Assembly (NCBI GenBank): GCA_945906105.1
Contig: CAMDQO010000008.1
Span: 47,751 to 111,750 of the forward strand
Direction of reading: 5' to 3'
Source of the DNA: Novosphingobium sp. Chol11
Lineage (GTDB): Bacteria; Pseudomonadota; Alphaproteobacteria; Sphingomonadales; Sphingomonadaceae
Length of the DNA: 64,000 nucleotides
Below are positions 18,409 through 28,039 of the stretch, piece after piece (position 1 is the stretch's first letter; each line of letters starts with the position of its first letter). Both the position numbers and the translations under genes were made by a program. The notes below the pieces were generated by a model. The model saw only the letters and a list, made by a program, of their open reading frames with translations, was not told where the DNA came from and ran no database searches.

Positions 18409-19323
18409 TTAACGAGGCGGGGTCCGGGCGGAAGTCTGGGCCCCGTTTTGCGTTTGGACGGTTGGTTGACTGGGTGCCCGCAACGTCACCAGCCAGACAT
18501 CGGGCTTCACCAGAAAGCGAAACGGCAGCACGCTCACGCCAAGCCCTGCAGTGACGATCAGGGTGCGGCCGTTCTCGTCGATCCGCCCGCAGGCATAGCG
18601 ATCACCGTAATTTGACATATAGGCGGGCGATCCACCCCACGGATAGCGCACCTGCCCGCAGTGGGTATGGCCAGCCAAGGTCAGCGGCATGTCTGTGGGG
18701 AGCTTGGGGAACACGTCCGGACCATGGCTGAAAACCACGGTCCTGCCGTGCTGTTGAGGAAGCTTGGCGATCAAGGCACCGATATCGGCATTCTGCGTCA
18801 TATCATCATCAAGCCCGGCGATGATGAGGGGGCCGCGCTCAGCGTAATCATTGACCAGCGTTGTCAGACCCAGCTTCTCAAGCTCACGCAAGGCCTCGGC
18901 GGGATCGCGCCAGTGATCGTGATTGCCCAGCACCACGAAAGTGCCCTGCTTCGCCTTCAGACCAGAGAGCGGTGCCAGTGCCTCGCGATAGGTGTAAAGC
19001 TTGGTTGCCAGCTGACGGTTGGTGATGAGATCGCCAGCGATGAGCACGTAATCGGGGCGCAGATCATTCACTTGCCCGACGATTCGCGCTAGCCGCGATG
19101 GCGGCATATCGGGATTGGCGACGTGCAGATCCGACATCAAAACCACGGTGATCGGCGGGGTGCCAGCAGGCAGACCAGGCATGATCACCTCGGTGCGGCG
19201 CACGACGGGGTCGGCCATGGTGTCACGCCAGGCGATGGCGATACAGGTGATGGCAATTAGCCCCAGCACGCCAAACGCAGTTCGCCACCTGTGGCTTTGC
19301 ACCCAGCGAAATAATCTGCGCAC
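18409..19323 (-). CDS. Metallophosphoesterase (calcineurin-like)
   Basis: A 304-residue protein with an N-terminal membrane helix (about residues 14-31) and a calcineurin-like phosphoesterase domain. Metal motifs in order are [27 protein letters not shown] and GHTHCGQ, complete for a two-metal site. It resembles YkuE-type proteins that act on cell-envelope phosphate esters, but the substrate is unknown. GTG at 19323 is chosen because AAAGGG lies 7 bases before it; TTG at 19374 would add 17 residues. It is divergent from pyrH and convergent with tsf. Confidence 0.88.
   Translation of the reverse strand: MRRLFRWVQSHRWRTAFGVLGLIAITCIAIAWRDTMADPVVRRTEVIMPGLPAGTPPITVVLMSDLHVANPDMPPSRLARIVGQVNDLRPDYVLIAGDLITNRQLATKLYTYREALAPLSGLKAKQGTFVVLGNHDHWRDPAEALRELEKLGLTTLVNDYAERGPLIIAGLDDDMTQNADIGALIAKLPQQHGRTVVFSHGPDVFPKLPTDMPLTLAGHTHCGQVRYPWGGSPAYMSNYGDRYACGRIDENGRTLIVTAGLGVSVLPFRFLVKPDVWLVTLRAPSQPTVQTQNGAQTSARTPPR
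18418..18449 (+). terminator. Rho-independent terminator after tsf
   Basis: CGGGGTCC (18418-18425) pairs with GGGCCCCG (18438-18445, one G-U pair), followed by TTTT at 18446-18449. It lies within the last 40 bases of the coding region of the convergent phosphoesterase gene, so the same bases serve both purposes. Confidence 0.7.
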
Positions 19324-19409
19324 AGCCAATCCCTTTACGTGCCGAACCCTTGGCGGTAACGCGTGCCCAACCAAAGCAAGCCTTACAGCTCAACCGGAAT
19401 TACCATCGC

Positions 19410-20132
19410 ATGGCCAGACCCAAATACAAGCGCATCCTCCTCAAGCTTTCAGGCGAGGTGCTGATGGGCAGCCAGCAATATGGCATAGACCCTGAATTCG
19501 TCGCCGAACTGGCGCGCGAAGTGAAGGCGGCCAAGGAATCAGGCCTCGAAATCTGCCTCGTTATCGGCGGTGGCAATATCTTTCGCGGCATGGCGGGGGC
19601 GGCCAAGGGCATGGACCGGGCCCAGGCCGATTACATGGGCATGCTGGCAACAGTGATGAATGCTCTCGCCATGCAGAATGCTCTGGAGCAACTCGGCGTG
19701 CCGACCCGTGTGCAATCGGCGATCGAGATGGACAAGGTCTGCGAGCCGGTGATCCGCCGCCGCGCTGAACGCCATCTGGAAAAGGGCCGCGTGGTGATCT
19801 TTGCTGCGGGCGTCGGCGCCCCCTATTTCACCACCGATAGCGGCGCAGCATTGCGGGCAGCTGAAATGAAGTGCGATGCCTTGCTCAAAGGGACCAGCGT
19901 TGACGGGGTCTATGATAGCGACCCCAAGACTAACCCCAAGGCAAAACGTTACGATACAGTCGATTACAGTACAGTTCTGGCAGGTGATCTGAAGGTTATG
20001 GACGCCTCTGCCGTGGCACTGTGCCGCGATAACAACATTCCGATTGTCGTGTTCTCGATCCGTGAGCGGGGCAATCTTGCCCGTGTGCTGGCGGGTGAGG
20101 GGACGCAGACCATCGTTCAAAAGGGGGGCTGA
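19410..20132 (+). CDS. pyrH: UMP kinase
   Basis: A 240-residue kinase of the amino-acid kinase fold that phosphorylates UMP to UDP in pyrimidine nucleotide synthesis. The N-terminal [10 protein letters not shown] loop, GGGNIFRG (about 52-59) and [13 protein letters not shown] with DGVYDSDPK are typical. The start at 19410 ([16 protein letters not shown]) fits family length. Two bases separate its stop from frr, as in the usual tsf-pyrH-frr order. Confidence 0.96.
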   Translation: MARPKYKRILLKLSGEVLMGSQQYGIDPEFVAELAREVKAAKESGLEICLVIGGGNIFRGMAGAAKGMDRAQADYMGMLATVMNALAMQNALEQLGVPTRVQSAIEMDKVCEPVIRRRAERHLEKGRVVIFAAGVGAPYFTTDSGAALRAAEMKCDALLKGTSVDGVYDSDPKTNPKAKRYDTVDYSTVLAGDLKVMDASAVALCRDNNIPIVVFSIRERGNLARVLAGEGTQTIVQKGG

Positions 20133-20134
20133 TC

Positions 20135-20692
20135 ATGGCCAAATATGACAAGAACGATCTCGAACGCCGCATGAAGGGTGCCGTTGATTCGCTGAAAAGC
20201 GATCTGTCTGGCCTGCGCACCGGGCGCGCCAATACCACGCTGCTCGATCCGGTGATGGTCGAGGCCTATGGCAGCCATATGCCGCTGAGCCAGTGCGCCA
20301 CAGTCTCCGCGCCAGAACCGCGGATGTTGACGGTGCAGGTCTGGGACAAGTCCAATATCGGCCCGGTGGAAAAGGCAATCCGCTCGGCGGGCTTGGGGCT
20401 GAACCCGATCAACGATGGCAACACGCTGCGCCTGCCGATCCCCGATCTCACCGAGGAACGCCGCAAGGAACTGGCCAAGCTGGCAGGAAAATATGCCGAA
20501 GCCGCGCGCATCGCCATCCGCAACGTCCGCCGCGATGGCATGGAAATGCTCAAGGCTGATGAGAACAAGAAAGAAATTTCCGAAGACGATCGCAAACGCT
20601 CTGAAACCGAGGTGCAAAAGCTGACCGACGAAATGATCAAGGCGGCGGATGAGGCAGCGACGGCGAAGGAAAAGGAAATCTTGACTCAGTGA
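20135..20692 (+). CDS. frr: Ribosome recycling factor
   Basis: A 185-residue protein that, with EF-G, splits the post-termination ribosome. The usual two-domain pattern is visible: helices at the ends with [17 protein letters not shown] near residue 25 and RVRR-like [11 protein letters not shown] near residue 133. Length matches the family. Directly follows pyrH. A dispersed-type repeat follows the stop. Confidence 0.96.
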   Translation: MAKYDKNDLERRMKGAVDSLKSDLSGLRTGRANTTLLDPVMVEAYGSHMPLSQCATVSAPEPRMLTVQVWDKSNIGPVEKAIRSAGLGLNPINDGNTLRLPIPDLTEERRKELAKLAGKYAEAARIAIRNVRRDGMEMLKADENKKEISEDDRKRSETEVQKLTDEMIKAADEAATAKEKEILTQ

Positions 20693-20693
20693 C

Positions 20694-20718
20694 CCTTCGA
20701 CAAGCTCAGGATGAGCGG
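20694..20718 (+). repeat. Short dispersed-type repeat between frr and uppS
   Basis: The 25-base tract beginning CCTTCGACAAGCTCAGGATG fills most of the frr-uppS spacer. From memory such TCGACAAGCTCAGG tracts recur between genes in sphingomonad genomes. Within this window I see only this copy, so the repeat status rests on that general knowledge. Confidence 0.4.
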
Positions 20719-20729
20719 GTGGCTGGGCT

Positions 20730-21416
20730 ATGAGCGTTCCAACTCATAAGGCCCGCCACGTCGCAATCATCATGGATGGCAACGGACGCTGGGCCAAGAA
20801 GCGCCACTTGCCGCGCGCCATGGGTCACAAGAAGGGCGTCGATGCCGTGCGCCGTCTGGTCAAGGCAGCGCGCGAAATGGGGCTGGAGGCACTGACGCTC
20901 TACGCCTTCTCGACCGAGAACTGGAGCCGTCCCGAGGACGAGATTTCGGCGCTGATGGGACTGATGAAGGCCTTTATTCTGGCCGATCTCGATGAATTTG
21001 CCAAAGCGGGAGTCAGGCTGAAAATCATTGGCGATTACAATAAGTTTTCAGCTGATGTTGTTGAACTGATTGAAGGCGCTCTGGCGCGCACTGCCGCCAA
21101 CACCGGCACCACGCTGGTGGTGGCGCTCAATTACGGTTCGCAGGATGAAATCGCCCGTGCAGCGACAAAAGCGGCAGCGAAAGGCGCGATCACACCGGAG
21201 GCTATTGCGGCTGAACTCGACACGGCAGACCTGCCGCCGCTTGATCTGCTGATCCGCACTTCGGGCGAAGTGCGCTTGTCCAACTTCCTGCTGTGGCAGG
21301 CGGCCTATGCCGAGATGTATTTCACCGAAGTGCTATGGCCCGATTTTACGCCTGCCCATCTCGAAGAAGCACTGGCGGAATTCGCGGCGAGGGAGCGGCG
21401 TTATGGTGGGCGGTAA
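20730..21416 (+). CDS. uppS: Isoprenyl transferase (undecaprenyl diphosphate synthase)
   Basis: A 228-residue cis-prenyltransferase that builds undecaprenyl diphosphate, the lipid carrier for peptidoglycan and O-antigen. IIMDGNGRWAKKR holds the catalytic Asp16; YAFSTENWSRP near residue 60 and the C-terminal DLLIRTSGEVRLSNFLLWQ with WPDF complete the family pattern. Note the family RTSGE is followed by VRLSNF rather than the more usual QRLSNF. Confidence 0.95.
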   Translation: MSVPTHKARHVAIIMDGNGRWAKKRHLPRAMGHKKGVDAVRRLVKAAREMGLEALTLYAFSTENWSRPEDEISALMGLMKAFILADLDEFAKAGVRLKIIGDYNKFSADVVELIEGALARTAANTGTTLVVALNYGSQDEIARAATKAAAKGAITPEAIAAELDTADLPPLDLLIRTSGEVRLSNFLLWQAAYAEMYFTEVLWPDFTPAHLEEALAEFAARERRYGGR

Positions 21417-21449
21417 TTCCATCAAAATCCTTCCCCAGAGGGGGAGAAT

Positions 21450-22154
21450 TTGAGCGTGACAGCCCCCAAAAAATCCGACCTCGGCGTGAGGACAGTTTCG
21501 GCTGTGGTGATGATCGCCGTTGCAGGCATGGCGCTGTGGCTGGGCGGCTGGGTGTGGACGGTGTTTGTCGCTGCTGTGGCGGCGGGGGTGCTGTGGGAGT
21601 GGATCGCTTTGGCGCGCCGCTTTGCTGCAAATGCGATTTCTCTGTCGCTATGGACGTTGGCCGGTGTGCTCTACGTCGGATTGGCAAGCGCGATGCTCAT
21701 CTACTTGCGAGCACCCATGGCAGCGCAGAGCGCTATAGTAACTTTGGTGCTCTGCGTAATCGCCACTGATATTGGTGCCTATTTTGCCGGTCGGACCATC
21801 GGTGGTCCGAAGATTGCACCTGCGATTAGCCCCTCTAAAACATGGGCAGGCTTGATCGGCGGTGCTTTGGCATCGGGTGCGGTTTTCGCGTGGTTGACCG
21901 TCGCATATCGTACACCGGGCGATCTTGCTCCGGAGGGGATACCGCCCGAGGCAGTGGGCATTGGAGCCATCATTGCTGTCATCGCCCAAGCCGGAGACTT
22001 CTTTGAAAGCTGGATGAAGCGCCGCGCGGGGGTGAAAGATTCTGGCAATCTCATTCCTGGACATGGCGGATTGTTTGATCGGGTGGACGGCCTGCTCGCA
22101 GTCTCTGCGGCTGCTGGATTGTTGTTTTTGTTCGCTGGGTTGATAGGTCGATGA
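21450..22154 (+). CDS. cdsA: Phosphatidate cytidylyltransferase
   Basis: A 234-residue inner-membrane enzyme that makes CDP-diacylglycerol from phosphatidate and CTP, feeding PssA and PgsA, both also in this window. It is shorter than E. coli CdsA (about 285) but carries the C-terminal signature GDFFESWMKRRAGVKDSG followed by HGGLFDRVD. About six membrane helices. It starts with TTG at 21450 after GGGGGAGAA. It overlaps dxr by four bases. Confidence 0.92.
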   Translation: MSVTAPKKSDLGVRTVSAVVMIAVAGMALWLGGWVWTVFVAAVAAGVLWEWIALARRFAANAISLSLWTLAGVLYVGLASAMLIYLRAPMAAQSAIVTLVLCVIATDIGAYFAGRTIGGPKIAPAISPSKTWAGLIGGALASGAVFAWLTVAYRTPGDLAPEGIPPEAVGIGAIIAVIAQAGDFFESWMKRRAGVKDSGNLIPGHGGLFDRVDGLLAVSAAAGLLFLFAGLIGR

Positions 22155-23308
22155 TGACCCGCACCATCTCCATCCTCGGCGCAACCGGCTCAATCGGTGC
22201 CTCCACCCTCGATCTGATCAGGCGTAACCGTGACCAATGGAAAGTCGTCGCGCTCACCGCCAACAGCAACGCCGCTGAACTTTCTGCCCTTGCGCGCGAA
22301 TTCTCCGCTGAGATCGCCGTTGTTGCCGATGAGAGCCACCTTGCTTCGCTGCGTGATGCGCTGGTTGGGAGCGGTATCGCCACTGCAGGCGGCCCCGCCG
22401 CACTCACCGAAGCCGCATCGCGCCCCGCCGATATCACCATCGCCGCCATCGTCGGCTGCGCTGGCCTTGCGCCAACCATGGCCGCCATCGAACAGGGCCG
22501 CACCGTTGGGCTGGCGAACAAGGAAGCGCTGGTTTCCGCCGGCGACGTTATGATGCAGGCCGTCGCGCGGTACGGCACCACCCTGCTGCCGGTGGACTCA
22601 GAGCACAACGCGATCTTCCAGTGCCTCGCCGGAAATGACCCGGCCAATGTCCGCATGATCACGCTGACCGCCAGCGGTGGTCCGTTCCGGGATTGGACGG
22701 CGGAGCAACTCGCAGCGGCCACCCCAGCGCAAGCGGTGAAGCATCCCAACTGGGACATGGGCGCCAAGATCTCTGTCGATTCGGCGACGATGATGAACAA
22801 GGGGCTCGAACTGATCGAGGCCTGGCATCTGTTCCCGGTAGGGCTCGATAAGCTGCGGATCGTGGTGCACCCGCAGTCCATTGTGCATTCAATGGTGGAG
22901 TACCGTGATTGCAGTACTCTTGCACAGCTCGGCCCGTCGGACATGCGCGTGCCCATTGCCTCGGTGCTGGCATGGCCCACCCGCATGGACACGCCCTGCG
23001 CTCCGCTTGACCTTGCCGCCATCGGTGAACTCACTTTCCGCGCGCCTGATGAACTGCGGTTTCCGGCAACCCGGATCGCCCGGGCTGCCGCAGAAGCTGG
23101 AGGGGCGATGCCTGCGGTGCTCAATGCGGGCAACGAAGTGGCGGTTGCCGCTTTCCTTGCTGGTAAGCTGTCGTTCACCCGTATCGCCCTAGAGGTCGAA
23201 GCGCTGATGGCCCGTTTTGCACCTCCTGCTCCCACTTCGCTTGAAGACGTGATAGCTGTCGATGCCGAAGCGCGGGCGCTGGCCGTGCAAATGCTGGAGC
23301 CTGCCTGA
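22151..23308 (+). CDS. dxr: 1-deoxy-D-xylulose 5-phosphate reductoisomerase
   Basis: A 385-residue NADPH-dependent enzyme, the second step of the MEP isoprenoid pathway that supplies precursors to UppS. The nucleotide loop ILGATGSIGASTLDLI is at residues 6-21. The metal and substrate site includes PVDSEHNAIFQCL (about 148-160) and the loop HPNWDMGAKISVDSATMMNKG (about 199-219). Length is typical. Sits between cdsA and rseP as in other proteobacteria. Confidence 0.96.
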   Translation: MMTRTISILGATGSIGASTLDLIRRNRDQWKVVALTANSNAAELSALAREFSAEIAVVADESHLASLRDALVGSGIATAGGPAALTEAASRPADITIAAIVGCAGLAPTMAAIEQGRTVGLANKEALVSAGDVMMQAVARYGTTLLPVDSEHNAIFQCLAGNDPANVRMITLTASGGPFRDWTAEQLAAATPAQAVKHPNWDMGAKISVDSATMMNKGLELIEAWHLFPVGLDKLRIVVHPQSIVHSMVEYRDCSTLAQLGPSDMRVPIASVLAWPTRMDTPCAPLDLAAIGELTFRAPDELRFPATRIARAAAEAGGAMPAVLNAGNEVAVAAFLAGKLSFTRIALEVEALMARFAPPAPTSLEDVIAVDAEARALAVQMLEPA

Positions 23309-23309
23309 C

Positions 23310-24425
23310 TTGTTTTACCTTCCCAATATCTTTCAGGCTGCCGTTGGCTTTCTGCTCTTGATCGGCCCGCTCGTGGTTGTACACGAGCTGGGGCACTACC
23401 TTGTCGCGCGCTGGTGCGGGGTGAAGGCCGATGTTTTTTCCATTGGTTTCGGCAAGGAACTACTCGGCTGGACCGACAAGCGCGGCACCCGCTGGCGGCT
23501 GGCGGCGATTCCCTTGGGCGGCTATGTCCAATTCGCGGGCGATGCCAACGCGACCAGCGAGACGGACGAGGATGCCATCGCAGCGATGAGCCCGGAGGAG
23601 CGTGGCCACGCTTTTGCCACCCATCCATTGTGGCACCGTGCGCTGATCGTTGCGGCGGGACCGGTGACCAATCTGCTGGTGGCGATTCTCATTTTTGCCG
23701 CGTTTTTCATGGCCTTTGGCAAAGTGGCGGCACCTGCCGAAGTCGGGGCGTTTTCCGAACGCGCTCCGGCGCAAGCAGCCGGCCTGCTGGTGGGCGATAA
23801 AATTCTCGCCATCGACGGCTACAAGGTCAAGGAATTTGCCGACATATCAGAGCGTGTTGCCCCCTATCCCGGGCAGGAAGTGACGCTCCATGTTGGCCGT
23901 GCTGGCCGTGAATTTGAGGCAAAAGTGAAGCTTGCCGACTATGTCCAGAGGGACAAATTCGGCAATGAAACGCGGCTTGGCCTGCTGGGTATCCGTTCGA
24001 CGAAGCTGGAGATTTCCTCGGTCGGGCCGGTTGAGGCGGTCAGTCTGGCGGGCAAGGAAAGCTGGTTCATCGTCAAGACGCTGGCCATCGGTATCAAGCA
24101 GATCGTGGTGGGCGAGCGTTCGCTCAAAGAACTGGGCGGGCCGGTAAAGACAGCCAAATTCTCGGGCGAGCAGCTCAGTCTTGGCTGGCTGAATTTTGTT
24201 CGTTTTGCCGCTTTCATCTCGATTAACTTGGCGTTCATCAACCTCTTGCCAATCCCCACGCTCGATGGTGGGCACCTGGCATTCTACGCTGCGGAGGCTA
24301 TCCGCCGTCGTCCGCTGGGTGCGCGCAGTCAGGACTGGGCGTTCCGTACCGGGCTGGCCTTTGTGGTTGCGCTCATGCTGTTCGTGACGATCAACGATCT
24401 GGCCTCGCTCCTGCCTCTAGGGTGA
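23310..24425 (+). CDS. rseP: RIP metalloprotease RseP
   Basis: A 371-residue site-2 zinc protease in the inner membrane that cleaves anti-sigma factors within the membrane. HELGH (25-29) with the C-terminal LLPIPTLDGGHL motif forms the active site. A PDZ domain lies in the middle (about 125-200, AAGLLVGDKILAIDG). TTG at 23310 is chosen: it begins the family-typical first helix one base after the dxr stop, with GGAG at about 23296. An in-frame start at 23262 would lie inside dxr. Confidence 0.93.
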   Translation: MFYLPNIFQAAVGFLLLIGPLVVVHELGHYLVARWCGVKADVFSIGFGKELLGWTDKRGTRWRLAAIPLGGYVQFAGDANATSETDEDAIAAMSPEERGHAFATHPLWHRALIVAAGPVTNLLVAILIFAAFFMAFGKVAAPAEVGAFSERAPAQAAGLLVGDKILAIDGYKVKEFADISERVAPYPGQEVTLHVGRAGREFEAKVKLADYVQRDKFGNETRLGLLGIRSTKLEISSVGPVEAVSLAGKESWFIVKTLAIGIKQIVVGERSLKELGGPVKTAKFSGEQLSLGWLNFVRFAAFISINLAFINLLPIPTLDGGHLAFYAAEAIRRRPLGARSQDWAFRTGLAFVVALMLFVTINDLASLLPLG

Positions 24426-24569
24426 GTGGCCGGGGATGAGCATGGGTGAATGAGGTAAGATTGCTTGATCGACAGCAGTTCATCGGGCAGAGGGCAGCGA
24501 CTGGTAAGTGGCCGAATTGCGGGCTGGGCTCCCGCGTTTTGCCACTCATACATTTGATCGGAATATTGC

Positions 24570-27299
24570 GTGGCGATGATGGGACGGAAAATGGTTGAAA
24601 ACGTAAGTGTCCGCCGCAAGTCGCCGCGCCTTGTCGCCCTGCTGGGATCGACAGTGCTGGCAAGCCTTCCGGTGGCCGCCTTTGCCCAGGCCGCGCCAGT
24701 TGAGCCGGTGCCTGCCGTCGCACCTGCTGCTCCGGTGGTTGAGGCACCGCAAGTGATCCGCTCACTGGATGTTGCGGGCAATCAGCGGCTGGAGCGCGAT
24801 ACCATCCTGTCCTATGTCCGTATGCGACCCGGTCAGCCCTATAGCCAGACGCTGGCCGATCAGGCGCTCAAGGATCTCTACGCGACAGAGCTGTTTTCCG
24901 ACATCCAGATCCGCAATGAAGCCGGCAATGTGGTGATCCAGGTCAAGGAAAACCCGGTCATCAACCGCATCATTTATGAGGGCAACAAGCGGCTCAAGGA
25001 AGAGAAGATCACGCCCGAGATCAAGCTTGCGCCGCGCCAGATTTTCACCCGTTCCAAAGTGCGCGCCGATGTTGCCCGCATCATCGAGCTCTACAAGCGT
25101 CAGGGGCGTTTCGCCGCCACGGTTGAGCCGAAGATGGTCATGCTTGACCAGAACCGGGTCGATATTGTGTTTGAAATCAGCGAAGGGCCCAAGTCAAAGG
25201 TCCGCCAGATCAACGTGCTGGGCAACGAAGTGTTCGGTGATGGCGAAGTGCGCAGCCAGATGATCACCAAGCAATCGCGGCCATGGAAGTTCTTCTCATC
25301 GAAGGACAGCTATGATCCCGATCGTCTGGCCTATGATCAGCAAAAGCTGCGTCAGTTCTATCTGACCAAGGGCTATGCCGATTTCCGCGTGGTTTCCGCC
25401 GTTGCCGAGCTGACGCCTGACAAGCATGACTTCATCATCACTTATGTCGTCGAAGAAGGGAAGCGTTACAAATTCGGCGATGTGAAGGTTGAAAGCCAGC
25501 TGCGCGATTTTGATGGCGAACAGCTTGCCAAGCAGTTGCCGATGAAGGCCGGGGACTGGTACAACGCCAAACTGGTCGAAGACACCATCGACAAGCTGAA
25601 CCAGACCGCCGGTGCATTCGGCTATGCCTTTGCCGATGTTCAGCCGAACTATGACCGCAACAAAGATGATCTCACCATGGGGATCAACTTCCAGATAGCC
25701 GAGGCACCGCGCGTCTATGTTGAGCGGGTGGACATCAACGGCAACACATTGACGCAGGACAAGGTTGTCCGCCGTGAATTCCGCTTGTCCGAAGGCGATG
25801 CTTTCAATTCGCTGCAGGTCAAGCGTTCGACCAACCGCATCAACTCGCTGGGCTATTTCCAGGAGAAGTTTGAGGTCAAGCAGGTGCAGGGCTCCTCGCC
25901 TGATCGCGTCGTGCTGGAAGCCAATGTCGAGGAAAAGCCCACCGGCGAACTCCAGCTTTCCGCTGGTTTCTCGTCGATTGAAAGCTTCATCCTGCAGGCC
26001 TCGATCCAGCAGCGCAATTTCCGTGGGCGCGGCCAGACAGTGGGCGCCAGTGTCAGCTATTCGCGCTATTCGAAAAGCGCGCAGCTCAGCTTTACCGAGC
26101 CTTACCTGTTTGATCGCAATATGTCGGTGGGCGTTGATGTCTATCGCCGCGATTACAACAACTTCAACTTCTCCGGCACGGATCGCAAGACGATCTATGG
26201 CCAGACGACAACCGGCTTTCAGGCCCGTCTGGGCGTTCCCTTGACCGAATTCACCAGTCTGGTTGGCCGTTACACCTTCAACATTGATGATGTGACGCTC
26301 GATCAGAACCAGTTCTATTCGGTGATCGGCGGTATTTCGCAGTGCGACCCGCTGATCGCCGGTCGTTACCTGTGCGATGCTATCGGCAAGCGCACGACAT
26401 CAAGCCTGGGCCTGTCGCTGATCTATGATACGCTCGATAACCGCGCGCGCCCTACGCGAGGCCATTCGGTTTCGGTGACGGCAGAATTTGCCGGCCTTGG
26501 CGGCTCGGTAAAATATGGCCGCCTTTCCGCCAACGCGGCCAAATACTGGTCAGTGGGCAAGGGGTTCATCTTCTCGATCTCGGCTGAAGGCGGACTGATC
26601 AAGAGCCTTGAAAACCGCAATCTGGCCAATGTCGATGACGTTCGTCTGACCGATCGCTTCTATCTGGGCGAACCGCAGATCCGCGGCTTTGACATTCGCG
26701 GTGTCGGCCCGCGCGTCATTCGCAAGCCCTATGTTGATAGCGATGGCGATAGCGTGCTTGATTCCGTTTCGACCGATGTCACCCAGTGGCAAGATGATGC
26801 GATCGGCGGCAAATATTACTACCTCGCCCGTGCAGAACTTGAAATTCCATTGGGTTCGGGCGCGCGGGAAATGGGCATTCGTCCGTCGATCTTCCTCGAT
26901 GCAGGCGCAGTCTGGGGCATCAAGCAGCCTGTGCTGCAAGATACCACCACGGCTGGTATCTTTGTTGCTCAGCGCGATGCCAGTGGCAATGCGCTGTTCA
27001 ACCAGATCGACGCGGTTGACGCCTCATGCGTGGCGACAACCACGATCACGACGACGTCAGCCATCAACCTTGCTCCGCCGGCCTGCCTGACCAGTGCCAA
27101 TAATACTGCATTGGGCAGCCCGACCTATTTCAGGGAATTCTTCTTCGGCGACAGCATCAAGCCGCGCGTTTCGGTGGGTATCGGGTTCAACTGGCGGTCG
27201 CCCTTTGGCCCGTTCCGCATCGATTTCGCCAAAACCCTGCTCAAGCAGCCGGGTGATGACACCAAGAGCTTCACATTCAACGTAGGAACCCAATTCTGA
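24570..27299 (+). CDS. bamA: Outer membrane protein assembly factor BamA
   Basis: A protein of up to 909 residues that inserts beta-barrel proteins into the outer membrane. A signal peptide ends at AAFAQA (about residue 42). Five POTRA domains follow (roughly 60-440), beginning IRSLDVAGNQRLERDTI. The rest is a 16-strand barrel with the loop motif YLGEPQIRGFDIRGVGPR (the conserved VRGF-type loop) and a C-terminal strand ending in Phe. Several possible starts lie within 24570-24591 (GTG, then ATG at 24576, 24579 and 24591). It follows rseP and precedes the periplasmic chaperone gene. Confidence 0.95.
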   Translation: MAMMGRKMVENVSVRRKSPRLVALLGSTVLASLPVAAFAQAAPVEPVPAVAPAAPVVEAPQVIRSLDVAGNQRLERDTILSYVRMRPGQPYSQTLADQALKDLYATELFSDIQIRNEAGNVVIQVKENPVINRIIYEGNKRLKEEKITPEIKLAPRQIFTRSKVRADVARIIELYKRQGRFAATVEPKMVMLDQNRVDIVFEISEGPKSKVRQINVLGNEVFGDGEVRSQMITKQSRPWKFFSSKDSYDPDRLAYDQQKLRQFYLTKGYADFRVVSAVAELTPDKHDFIITYVVEEGKRYKFGDVKVESQLRDFDGEQLAKQLPMKAGDWYNAKLVEDTIDKLNQTAGAFGYAFADVQPNYDRNKDDLTMGINFQIAEAPRVYVERVDINGNTLTQDKVVRREFRLSEGDAFNSLQVKRSTNRINSLGYFQEKFEVKQVQGSSPDRVVLEANVEEKPTGELQLSAGFSSIESFILQASIQQRNFRGRGQTVGASVSYSRYSKSAQLSFTEPYLFDRNMSVGVDVYRRDYNNFNFSGTDRKTIYGQTTTGFQARLGVPLTEFTSLVGRYTFNIDDVTLDQNQFYSVIGGISQCDPLIAGRYLCDAIGKRTTSSLGLSLIYDTLDNRARPTRGHSVSVTAEFAGLGGSVKYGRLSANAAKYWSVGKGFIFSISAEGGLIKSLENRNLANVDDVRLTDRFYLGEPQIRGFDIRGVGPRVIRKPYVDSDGDSVLDSVSTDVTQWQDDAIGGKYYYLARAELEIPLGSGAREMGIRPSIFLDAGAVWGIKQPVLQDTTTAGIFVAQRDASGNALFNQIDAVDASCVATTTITTTSAINLAPPACLTSANNTALGSPTYFREFFFGDSIKPRVSVGIGFNWRSPFGPFRIDFAKTLLKQPGDDTKSFTFNVGTQF

Positions 27300-27949
27300 T
27301 GAAAACCATTTACAAGGCTGCCGCTCTGGCGATTGCTCCCGTTGCCCTCGTCATGATCGCTCCCGCCGTTTCCGCACAGGCCGTGCAGGGCGTTGCTGTT
27401 ATCGACCTTGAAGGCGCAGTGGCCAAATCGAATGCCGCCGTTCTCGCCGAAAACCAGATCGGACTGACCTATAAGGCGCAGATCGACGCGGCACAGGCCA
27501 AGGCCAAGGTCTATAACACCGAGCTGGCCGGTATGCGCACCGCGATTGAAGCGGCGCAGAAGGTGCCAAACCCCAATCAGGCGGCACTGCAGCAGCAGCT
27601 TCAGGCCTATCAGGCGCGCCAGACATTTGCACAGCAGGACGTGCAGAACATGTCGCGCAATTTCCAGCTGGCAACTGCCTATGCCCGTTCGCAGATCGAT
27701 GTGAAGCTTGAGCAGGCCGTCAAGCAGGCCGCCGCCAAGAAGGGCGTGAAGATCCTGCTCAAGCCCGATTCGCTGATTTTTGCTGATCCCAGCACCGATA
27801 TCACCAATGACGTGATCGCCGAGCTTAACACCTTGGTCCCCAGCGTCAGCACGGCAGTGCCTGCAGGCTGGCCGAACCAGGCCGGTACGGCTGCTCCGGC
27901 TGCTCCTGCCGCTCCGGCAGGCACCCCCAAGAAGCCTTCTGGCCGCTAG
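27299..27949 (+). CDS. OmpH/Skp family periplasmic chaperone
   Basis: A 216-residue exported protein. The signal peptide ends near VSAQA (about residue 28). The rest is Ala/Gln/Lys-rich and largely helical, as in Skp, which carries unfolded outer-membrane proteins to BamA in the periplasm. A Pro/Ala-rich C-terminal tail (about 190-216) is extra compared with E. coli Skp. ATG 27299 overlaps the bamA stop by one base (TGATG). The stop is followed by a GC-rich hairpin. Confidence 0.9.
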   Translation: MKTIYKAAALAIAPVALVMIAPAVSAQAVQGVAVIDLEGAVAKSNAAVLAENQIGLTYKAQIDAAQAKAKVYNTELAGMRTAIEAAQKVPNPNQAALQQQLQAYQARQTFAQQDVQNMSRNFQLATAYARSQIDVKLEQAVKQAAAKKGVKILLKPDSLIFADPSTDITNDVIAELNTLVPSVSTAVPAGWPNQAGTAAPAAPAAPAGTPKKPSGR

Positions 27950-27958
27950 AGTTCTTTC

Positions 27959-27983
27959 CCCCTCCCCCTCAAAGGGGGAGGGG
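27959..27983 (+). repeat. GC-rich perfect hairpin after ompH
   Basis: Ten C/T bases at 27959-27968 pair perfectly with 27974-27983 (form CCCCTCCCCC / GGGGGAGGGG). No T-run follows. Very similar palindromes occur at 52488-52510, and a smaller relative (CTTCCCC..GGGGGAG) occurs near 21432-21446, so this is probably a member of a short dispersed palindrome family; it could also stabilise the upstream mRNA. Confidence 0.55.
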
Positions 27984-28039
27984 CAGATTGCGTTAAGATC
28001 AATTAGAAAACTCTAGGTCAGAAGGTAACGGGGACGGCA

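Noticed and set aside
21432..21446. CTTCCCC-aga-GGGGGAG palindrome before cdsA
   Set aside because: It is short and overlaps the region needed as the cdsA ribosome site, so I did not list it as a terminator; it may be a worn member of the C/T palindrome family.
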